This document shows, piece after piece, positions 1 to 5,981 of a stretch of 10,339 nt of DNA. Position 1 is the stretch's first letter, and each line of letters starts with the position of its first letter. The stretch is from the NCBI GenBank assembly GCA_018262875.1, contig JADFDL010000030.1, positions 1 through 10,339 on the forward strand, written 5' to 3'. The DNA comes from Rhodocyclaceae bacterium (GTDB lineage: Bacteria; Pseudomonadota; Gammaproteobacteria; Burkholderiales; Rhodocyclaceae). A program made the translations under genes and the position numbers. Below the pieces are notes generated by a model. The model ran no database searches. It worked only from the letters and a program-made list of their open reading frames with translations, and was not told the DNA's origin.

Positions 1-1130
1 AGGCCGCCGTAGACGCGGTAGGGCAGGCCGGCGGAGAACAGGGCGTGTTCCAGCACGCGCGACTGGGCGTTCGAGCGGTAGAGCAGCGCCATCTCGCGCC
101 GCGCCATGCCCTCGGCGGCCAGCGACTTGATCTCCTCGACGATCCAGCGCGCCTCCTCGGTGTCGTTGAAAGCTTCATAGACGCGGATCGGCTCGCCGGA
201 GCCGGCGTCGGTCCACAGGTTCTTGCCGAGCCGCGCGGCATTGTTTTTGATGATGGCGTTGGCGGCGTCGAGGATGTTGCCGTGCGAACGGTAGTTCTGC
301 TCGAGGCGAATGACCGACTCGACGCGGAACTCGCGCTCGAAGTCGCGCATATTGCCGACCTCGGCGCCGCGGAAGGCATAGATGCTCTGGTCGTCGTCCC
401 CAACGCAGAACAGGCTGGCGCCGCCGCCGGCCAAAAGCTTCAGCCATCGATATTGCAGGACGTTGGTATCCTGGAACTCGTCTACGAGGATGTGCCTGAA
501 ACGGCTCTGGTAGTGATGCCGTATCGGTTCGTTGCGCGCGAGCAGTTCGTAGGAGCGCAGCAGCAGTTCGGCGAAGTCCGCCACGCCCTCGCGCTGGCAC
601 TGCGCCTCGTATTCGCGATACAGCTCGACGCGCCTGCGCGTGTACTCGTCCCAGGCTTCCGCCGCATCCGGCCTCAAGCCCGCCTCTTTCTGGCCGTTGA
701 TGAAGTTGACCATGTCCTTCGGCGGGAATTTCTCGTCGTCGACGTTGAGGCTCTTGAGCAGCCGCTTGACGGCCGCCAGTTGATCGGCCGAGTCGAGTAT
801 CTGAAAAAGCTGCGGCAGGCCGGCGTCGCGGTGATGCGCGCGCAGCATGCGGTTGCACAGGCCGTGGAAGGTGCCGATCCACATGCCGCGCGTGTTGATG
901 GGCAGCATGGCGGAAAGCCGCGTGAGCATCTCCTTCGCCGCCTTGTTGGTGAAGGTGACGGCGAGCACGCCGTGCGGCCCGACCTGGCCGGTCTGGATCA
1001 GCCAGGCCAGCCGCGAAGTGAGCACGCGCGTCTTGCCGGAACCGGCGCCGGCGAGGATGAGGGCATGCTGCGGCGGCAGGGTGACGGCGGCAAACTGGGG
1101 CGGATTGAGCCCGCCCAATGGATTGGACAT
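1..1130 (-). CDS. uvrD: UvrD/PcrA-type ATP-dependent DNA helicase, N-terminal part (cut by the window edge)
   Basis: Superfamily 1A 3'-5' DNA helicase of nucleotide excision and mismatch repair, acting in the cytoplasm. The frame is open from the ATG at 1130 to the window edge, giving 376 of the roughly 720 residues usual for the family. Visible motifs in order: the Q-motif region LNPPQFAAV (8-16), Walker A GAGSGKT (28-34, Lys33), motif Ia TFTNKAAKEM (near 65), Walker B DEFQDTN (217-223), motif III GDDDQSIYAFRG (244-255) and motif IV EQNYRS (near 277-282). The order and spacing match UvrD/PcrA; Rep is the main alternative, but the LPPQHALILAGAGSGKTR opening is what I expect of betaproteobacterial UvrD. 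The start is well fixed: a perfect TATAAT lies just upstream and no other in-frame ATG is near. The Shine-Dalgarno sequence is poor. It is divergent from the histidine kinase genes and probably unrelated to them. Confidence 0.95.
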   Translation of the reverse strand, partial: MSNPLGGLNPPQFAAVTLPPQHALILAGAGSGKTRVLTSRLAWLIQTGQVGPHGVLAVTFTNKAAKEMLTRLSAMLPINTRGMWIGTFHGLCNRMLRAHHRDAGLPQLFQILDSADQLAAVKRLLKSLNVDDEKFPPKDMVNFINGQKEAGLRPDAAEAWDEYTRRRVELYREYEAQCQREGVADFAELLLRSYELLARNEPIRHHYQSRFRHILVDEFQDTNVLQYRWLKLLAGGGASLFCVGDDDQSIYAFRGAEVGNMRDFEREFRVESVIRLEQNYRSHGNILDAANAIIKNNAARLGKNLWTDAGSGEPIRVYEAFNDTEEARWIVEEIKSLAAEGMARREMALLYRSNAQSRVLEHALFSAGLPYRVYGG

Positions 1131-1156
1131 AAAGGGGAACCAGGTAGAGACTTGAA

Positions 1157-1185
1157 ATTATAGCCTCCACAGAGACTGTTCCGAA
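1157..1185 (-). promoter_or_regulatory. Predicted sigma70 promoter of uvrD
   Basis: On the minus strand a perfect -10 TATAAT occupies 1162-1157. A weak -35, TTCGGA, lies at 1185-1180 with a 17-nt spacer. Transcription would start near 1150, leaving a leader of about 20 nt before the ATG at 1130. The -10 is convincing and the -35 is poor. I see no SOS box (CTG-N10-CAG) in the spacer. Confidence 0.6.
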
Positions 1186-1205
1186 CGATAACGGATGCGC
1201 CTAAC

Positions 1206-1217
1206 GAATGCGCATTC
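1206..1217. promoter_or_regulatory. Perfect 12-bp palindrome, possible operator
   Basis: GAATGCGCATTC reads the same on both strands. It lies in the spacer between uvrD and HK1, 18 nt upstream of the proposed HK1 start. The half-site core ATGCGC also occurs at 1195-1200, 13 nt before its copy in the palindrome. It could be a dimeric regulator site or a small hairpin in the HK1 leader. The regulator is unknown, and a palindrome of this length in GC-rich DNA can be chance. Confidence 0.3.
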
Positions 1218-1235
1218 CCACGACAAGACAAGAAA

Positions 1236-2972
1236 TTGAACGCACAGAACGATTCCGCAGCCGGCGCCGCCGAGGAATGGCTCAAACTCGCCGGCGGGGC
1301 AAAAATCGTCGGCCTGTCGGCCGCCGTGACCCTGGCCGGCACGCTGATCTACGTGCTCCTGTTGCCCAGCCTGACGGGCTTCGGCGATTACCGGCTGCTC
1401 GGGCCGGCTTTCCTGATCCCCGTCTCGATCGCCTCCCTGCTGCTGATCTGGCGTGGCCACACCAGCATCGGTTTCCACCTGTTGCTCTGGGGCGTCCTGA
1501 CGGGCGTGACGGTGGCCTCCCTTCTCGTCGCCGGCCTGCGCACGGGCATCGTCTTCGCCTATCCGGCGGTCATCGTCGCCGCCATGGCGCTGGGCCCGCG
1601 CATCGTCGTTCTGGTCGGTGCGGCGGCCATCGCCGCGGTGATCGGCCTCGGCCTCGCCGAGCATTTCGCCCTCCTGCCCACGCCGCGGCTGTCTTCGACA
1701 TTCGTCCTCGGCCTGGCCTACACCCTGGTGCTGCTGGTGCTGACGGCCGTTGCTTCCGCAATGGTGCGCGAGCAGAAACGCTGGCGCGACAAGGCGGCCG
1801 CGGCAAACCACGCCCTGGAAAAAAGCCTGCAAACACTGGCCGAGCACGAGCGCGACTTGCAGCTCGTCATGAACAACATGCCGGCGGGGATTTGCGCCTT
1901 CGACGGCTGGATCTGCCGATTCGCCAATGTCCACCTCGCCACCTACTGCGGTTTCAGCGAGGAAGCCATCGTCGGCAAGCATCTGCGGGAGGTCCTCGGC
2001 GAAACTCACTTCGCCCTCGCCAAGCCCCATGTCGAGCTTGTCCTTGCGGGAAAGCCGGTGAATTACCTCGGGCCCCACCCTTCTCCCGCTTTGGCGGGCC
2101 GCTTCATGATGTTCAGCCTGGTGCCCGATGTCAGGGGCGACGAGGAGGCGAGGGGGTTTTACGGGATATTCATCGACGTCACCCGGCAGGAGCGCGCCCG
2201 CCTCGAAATCGAACAGCTCAACCGCGAACTCGACCGCCGCGTCAAGGAACGGACCGCCGATCTCACCGCCGCCAACCGCGAACTGGAATCCTTCGCCTAT
2301 TCGATCTCGCACGACCTGCGCGCGCCCCTGCGCGGCATCGACGGCTTCAGCCAGATGGCGCTGGAGGAATACGGCGAACGCCTGGACGACACCGGACGCG
2401 GCTACCTCGATCGGGTGCGCGCCGCGGCGCAGCGCATGGGCCATCTCATCGACGACATCCTGGAGCTCTCGCGCGTCTCGCGCTTGGCCATGCGGCGCGA
2501 AAAGGTGGCCCTCGGCCCTCTGGCCGCGGAACTGCGCGACGAAATGCGCCACAACGACCCCGAACGCCAGGTCGACATGACGATCGGCGAAGGCTGCCAT
2601 TGCGAGGGCGATCCGCGCCTGCTGCGCATCCTGCTGCAAAACCTGCTGGAGAACGCCTGGAAGTATTCGGCCAGGAACCCTCATCCGGAAATCGCCTTCG
2701 GCCGCAACGTCGAGAATGGCGAGACCGTGTTCTTCGTGCGCGACAACGGCGTCGGCTTCGACATGAAGTATGCCGACCGTCTCTTCGCCCCGTTCCAGCG
2801 CCTGCACGGCCCGAAGGAGTTCGCCGGCTCCGGCATCGGCCTGGCTACCGTCGCGCGCATCGTGCACCGCCACGGCGGCCGCGTCTGGGCCGAGGCCGCG
2901 CCGGGCAAGGGCGCCGTCTTTCGCTTCACCCTGGCCGAGACGGCCGACGCGAATGCGGCAGGCACGCGATGA
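1236..2972 (+). CDS. HK1: membrane-bound PAS sensor histidine kinase (578 aa)
   Basis: Predicted inner-membrane sensor kinase that autophosphorylates on histidine and passes the phosphate to an unidentified response regulator. Residues about 24-176 form roughly six hydrophobic segments. One PAS domain follows (about 205-318, with VMNNMPAGICAFDG and a closing FIDVTRQER), then a coiled coil (about 320-350) and a DHp domain with H-box SISHDLRAPLRG, phosphoacceptor His359. The HATPase has N-box LLENAWKYS (Asn473), G1 DNGVGFDM and G2 GSGIGLATV. All catalytic motifs look intact. No in-frame ATG or GTG occurs between the upstream stop at 1161 and residue 1, so a TTG at 1236 is the best start; the only close alternative, GTG at 1326, would cut into the first membrane segment. 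The Shine-Dalgarno is weak. It is first of three tandem paralogues; its core is related to those of HK2 and HK3 but clearly diverged. The stimulus is unknown, and no receiver domain is fused. Confidence 0.9.
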   Translation: MNAQNDSAAGAAEEWLKLAGGAKIVGLSAAVTLAGTLIYVLLLPSLTGFGDYRLLGPAFLIPVSIASLLLIWRGHTSIGFHLLLWGVLTGVTVASLLVAGLRTGIVFAYPAVIVAAMALGPRIVVLVGAAAIAAVIGLGLAEHFALLPTPRLSSTFVLGLAYTLVLLVLTAVASAMVREQKRWRDKAAAANHALEKSLQTLAEHERDLQLVMNNMPAGICAFDGWICRFANVHLATYCGFSEEAIVGKHLREVLGETHFALAKPHVELVLAGKPVNYLGPHPSPALAGRFMMFSLVPDVRGDEEARGFYGIFIDVTRQERARLEIEQLNRELDRRVKERTADLTAANRELESFAYSISHDLRAPLRGIDGFSQMALEEYGERLDDTGRGYLDRVRAAAQRMGHLIDDILELSRVSRLAMRREKVALGPLAAELRDEMRHNDPERQVDMTIGEGCHCEGDPRLLRILLQNLLENAWKYSARNPHPEIAFGRNVENGETVFFVRDNGVGFDMKYADRLFAPFQRLHGPKEFAGSGIGLATVARIVHRHGGRVWAEAAPGKGAVFRFTLAETADANAAGTR

Positions 2973-3024
2973 GCCGCCATCCGGGCGCCGTGCCAAGGCA
3001 TTTCGCGCGCCCGTTTGTCCGCAA

Positions 3025-3036
3025 ATTTGCTATGGT
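3025..3036 (+). promoter_or_regulatory. Predicted extended -10 promoter of HK2
   Basis: TGC followed by TATGGT (3028-3036) makes an extended -10 element in the locally AT-richer stretch AAATTTGC. There is no good -35 at 17 nt. Transcription would begin near 3043, about 47 nt before the ATG at 3090. This favours 3090 over the in-frame ATG at 3015, which would lie upstream of the transcript. The leader also holds a short GC hairpin (CCCCG at 3061-3065 pairing with CGGGG at 3070-3074). Confidence 0.4.
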
Positions 3037-3089
3037 GCATTTGGCTCATCCGATGCACGCCCCCGCGGCCGGGGCTTGCGACGAGAAAA

Positions 3090-5981
3090 ATGAACATCGA
3101 TTCCGCTACGACGGCAACAGGACAGGCTGAGGACGAGGCGCGCAAGCGGCGCTTCGTCCGGCTGGCCTGCGTGGTCGTCGGCGGCGCGAGCCTGGCCTAC
3201 CTGCTGGCCTCGCCCTGGCTGGCGCACCGTTCGCTCGCCTCCCTGACCGCGCCGGCGATCTTCCTGCTGACCGGCCTGCTCGCGCTCGGGCTGCTGCGCC
3301 GCCAGGGCGCCCATGCCGCCGGGCTGGCCCTCGTCTACAGCCTGTGCGCCGGCGCCCTGCTGGCCGGCGCTCTGATCGGCAACGTCAGCTCGACTTCGAT
3401 CTATTCCCTGATCGTCGTCATCGCCATGGCCGACTGGCTGGCCGGTCCGCGCCATGCCGTCGCGGTGACCCTGCTTTCCCTCGGCGGCACGCTCGGCATC
3501 TCCCTGGCCCTGGACGCCGGCCTGCTGCAGGCCGCAACGCCCTCCCGTTCCGTCACGGCATGGGTGGGCCTGGCCTTGCTGCTGATGGTCTCGGCTTTTT
3601 TTTCGCGCATCGTCGCGCTCGCTTTCCAGGCCCAACTGGCGCGCAGCGAGCAATTGCGCCATGCCTTGCGGCTGCAGGTGGACAGAATCCACTCCGACGA
3701 AGCGCAACTGCGCCTGATCGCCGAGAACATGCCGGCCATGGTCGCCCATATCGGCCGCGATCGGCGCTGCCGCTACGCCAACCCGCAATATGCGGCCTTC
3801 TTCGGCCACGACGAAAAGCGCGTCATCGGCATGCATTCGCGCGACATGGTGGGCGAGGCGGCCTACGCCGAGATCGTCCCCTGGATGGAGCGCGCCTATG
3901 CCGGGGAGCGGGTGGCCTATCGCCGGGAATTGCGCGGACGGGACGGCGCGGCGGCGCGGGTGATCGAGGCGTCCCTGGTGCCGGAGCGCGGCAGCGACGG
4001 CGAAATCGCCGGCCTTTTCGTGCTGATCCAGGACATCACGGACATGCTGCGCCGCGAGAAGGAGCGGCAACAGTCCGAGGAAAAATTCGCCAAGGTGTTC
4101 CGCGCCAGCCCGCTGGCCATCGCCATCGCGCGGCTGGCCGACGGCCGCTTCCTGGATGTCAATGATGAATGGACGCGGCTGCACGGCTGGTCGCGCGCGG
4201 AGGCCGTCGGCCGCACCGCGGACGACATGGCGCTCTGGTCCAGCCCGGCCGAGCGCGAAGCCTGGGTCGCCGGCATGCAAAAGGACGGGCGGGTCGGCAA
4301 TTTCGCCGCGCGCCTGGGCGTCAAGGACGGGCCGCCGCGGGACGTGCTGCTGTCTTCCGAACGGGTCGATCTGGGCGGGGAGGACTGCGCGCTGGTCATG
4401 GAGGCCGACCTTACCGAGCGCCTCCGGGCGGAACAGGCGCTGCAGGAGAGCGAAGCGATGCTCGACGTCGCCGTGCAAAGCGGCAACATCGGCCTGTGGG
4501 CGTGGGACATTCTCACCGGCCGCCTGACCTGGAACGACCACCTGCTGGCGATCTTCGGCCTGCCGGCAGAGACGCGCGACCTGACGCTGCCGCGCTTCCT
4601 CGCGGCCATCCACCCCGGGGATCTGGACGAGACGCAGCGCGCGTGGAAGGCGGCTTTGGATACGCGGGCGATTTTCGACCACGAATACCGCATCGTCCGG
4701 CCCGACGGCACGGTGCGCTGGATCGTCGCCCGCGGTGTCGGCGAATACGCAGAGGATGGCGCGCCGCGGCGGATGACCGGAGCGGCGCTCGACACCACCG
4801 ACTACAAGACCGCGGAGGCAGCGCTGCAGGAAAGCGAGGCGATGCTGAAGGAGGCCCAGCGCATCGGCCACGTTGGCAGCTGGGAACTGGACATTCACAG
4901 CCAGCGCATGACCTGGTCCGGCGAGCTCTACCGCATCTATGAGCAAGACCCGGCGGGTTTCGATACCACCTGGGCCAACCTGTTGAGCGTGGTGCATCCC
5001 GACGATCTTCCGATAATGCAGAATGCCTGGCGAACATCGCCCACCGCCGACGGCAGCTACGAAACGCGGCACCGCATCCTGACCCCGGATGGCCGCGTCA
5101 AGCATCTTTCCGTGCGCTTCGAGATATTCCCCGACGACCGGGGCAGGCCGTCGCGCGCGCTGGGCACGGTGCAGGACGTCACCGAGCAAGCGCTGGCGCG
5201 GGCCGAAGTCGAGCGCCTCAACGCCGAGCTGGAGACGCGGGTGCAGGAGCGCACGGCAGAGCTCACCGCGGCCAACCGCGAGCTGGAGTCCTTTGCCTAT
5301 TCCATCTCACACGACCTGCGCGCGCCCTTGCGCGGCATCGACGGCTTCTCCCATCTGCTCGCCGAGGAATACGCGCCGCAGCTCGATGACACCGGCCGCG
5401 GTTACCTCGACCGCGTGCGCCGCGCCGCCCAGAGGATGGGTGCCCTCATCGACGACATCCTCGAGCTCTCCCGCGTCACCCGCCAGGAGATGCGCCGCGT
5501 CAGGGTCGACCTCTCCCAGATCGCCGTCGAAGTCCTCGATGAGCGCGCCCGCGCCGAGCCGGCGCACCGGGTCGAGGCCGTCATCGCGCCGGACTGCCAG
5601 GCCTTCGGCGATCCGCAGCTCCTGCGCGTGCTCATGCAGAACCTGCTGGAGAACGCCTGGAAGTACTCCGCCAGGCAGGCCGCCCCCAGCATCGCGTTCG
5701 GCCAGGAGCAGATCGACGACGAGCCCGTCTTTTTCGTGCGCGACAACGGCGTCGGCTTCGACATGAAGTACGCCGGCCGCCTGTTCACCCCTTTCCAGCG
5801 CCTGCACAAGCCCGAGGAGTACGAGGGCACCGGCATCGGCCTGGCCACCGTCGCCCGCGTCGCGCATCGACACGGCGGACGGGCGTGGATCGAGGCCGCG
5901 CCCGGAAAGGGGGCTGCCGTGCGGTTCACGCTGGGAAGCCCGGGCGCTATCCGACAACCTGATCCGGCATGCCGTCCCTGA
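3090..5981 (+). CDS. HK2: membrane-bound sensor histidine kinase with four PAS domains (about 963 aa)
   Basis: Predicted inner-membrane sensor kinase. About six hydrophobic segments (roughly 24-180) are followed by four PAS domains: PAS1 about 203-320 (RLIAENMPAMVAHIG), PAS2 about 330-448 (VFRASPLAIAIARL), PAS3 about 455-575 (QSGNIGLWAWD, PAS_3/PAC type) and PAS4 about 583-700 (RIGHVGSWELD). A coiled coil (about 700-730), DHp with His741, and HATPase with Asn855, DNGVGFDM and GTGIGLATV complete it. The ATG at 3090 is chosen over the in-frame ATG at 3015 because the residues between look non-coding and overlap the likely promoter. It begins 117 nt after HK1 and ends 13 nt inside HK3, so HK2 and HK3 are probably co-transcribed and translationally coupled. 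The segment from the end of PAS4 through nearly all the ATPase is a near-perfect DNA copy of that in HK3. The number of PAS domains suggests several cytoplasmic cues; no cofactor can be assigned by eye. Confidence 0.9.
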   Translation: MNIDSATTATGQAEDEARKRRFVRLACVVVGGASLAYLLASPWLAHRSLASLTAPAIFLLTGLLALGLLRRQGAHAAGLALVYSLCAGALLAGALIGNVSSTSIYSLIVVIAMADWLAGPRHAVAVTLLSLGGTLGISLALDAGLLQAATPSRSVTAWVGLALLLMVSAFFSRIVALAFQAQLARSEQLRHALRLQVDRIHSDEAQLRLIAENMPAMVAHIGRDRRCRYANPQYAAFFGHDEKRVIGMHSRDMVGEAAYAEIVPWMERAYAGERVAYRRELRGRDGAAARVIEASLVPERGSDGEIAGLFVLIQDITDMLRREKERQQSEEKFAKVFRASPLAIAIARLADGRFLDVNDEWTRLHGWSRAEAVGRTADDMALWSSPAEREAWVAGMQKDGRVGNFAARLGVKDGPPRDVLLSSERVDLGGEDCALVMEADLTERLRAEQALQESEAMLDVAVQSGNIGLWAWDILTGRLTWNDHLLAIFGLPAETRDLTLPRFLAAIHPGDLDETQRAWKAALDTRAIFDHEYRIVRPDGTVRWIVARGVGEYAEDGAPRRMTGAALDTTDYKTAEAALQESEAMLKEAQRIGHVGSWELDIHSQRMTWSGELYRIYEQDPAGFDTTWANLLSVVHPDDLPIMQNAWRTSPTADGSYETRHRILTPDGRVKHLSVRFEIFPDDRGRPSRALGTVQDVTEQALARAEVERLNAELETRVQERTAELTAANRELESFAYSISHDLRAPLRGIDGFSHLLAEEYAPQLDDTGRGYLDRVRRAAQRMGALIDDILELSRVTRQEMRRVRVDLSQIAVEVLDERARAEPAHRVEAVIAPDCQAFGDPQLLRVLMQNLLENAWKYSARQAAPSIAFGQEQIDDEPVFFVRDNGVGFDMKYAGRLFTPFQRLHKPEEYEGTGIGLATVARVAHRHGGRAWIEAAPGKGAAVRFTLGSPGAIRQPDPACRP
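5127..5881 (+). repeat. 755-bp direct repeat, copy A (kinase core of HK2)
   Basis: Aligned by eye with 7631-8385 at a constant offset of 2504 bases, with no gaps. The only mismatch I find is C5267 versus T7771, a silent third-position change in a Thr codon (ACC/ACT). Identity begins at TTCCCCGACGACC, in the last strands of the final PAS domain, and ends after GACACGGCGGACG, just past ATPase motif G2. Outside these edges similarity falls sharply. The copy contains the His and Asn catalytic residues. Confidence 0.97.

Noticed and set aside
45..1163. Plus-strand open frame across the helicase gene (372 codons)
   Set aside because: The minus strand encodes all expected UvrD motifs in order; the plus-strand product resembles nothing and is a shadow.
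1158..2996. Long open frame on the minus strand opposite HK1 (612 codons)
   Set aside because: It is the antisense shadow of a clear kinase gene in GC-rich DNA. Its translation is low-complexity (Gln, Arg, Gly, Asp rich), with no recognisable domain.
3015..3089. Upstream extension of HK2 to an ATG at 3015
   Set aside because: The 25 extra residues look like translated non-coding DNA and overlap the likely -10 element at 3031. The ATG at 3090 directly precedes a normal charged N-terminus and first membrane segment.
1208..3130. Plus-strand open frame starting with an ATG inside the palindrome and overlapping HK1 (640 codons)
   Set aside because: It is the +1-shifted frame of HK1, Arg/Pro-rich throughout, whereas the HK1 frame has every kinase motif. 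There is no sign of a frameshift joining them.
3030..5189. Long open frame on the minus strand opposite HK2 (719 codons)
   Set aside because: Antisense shadow of HK2 with biased composition and no domain; the plus strand carries intact PAS and membrane segments.
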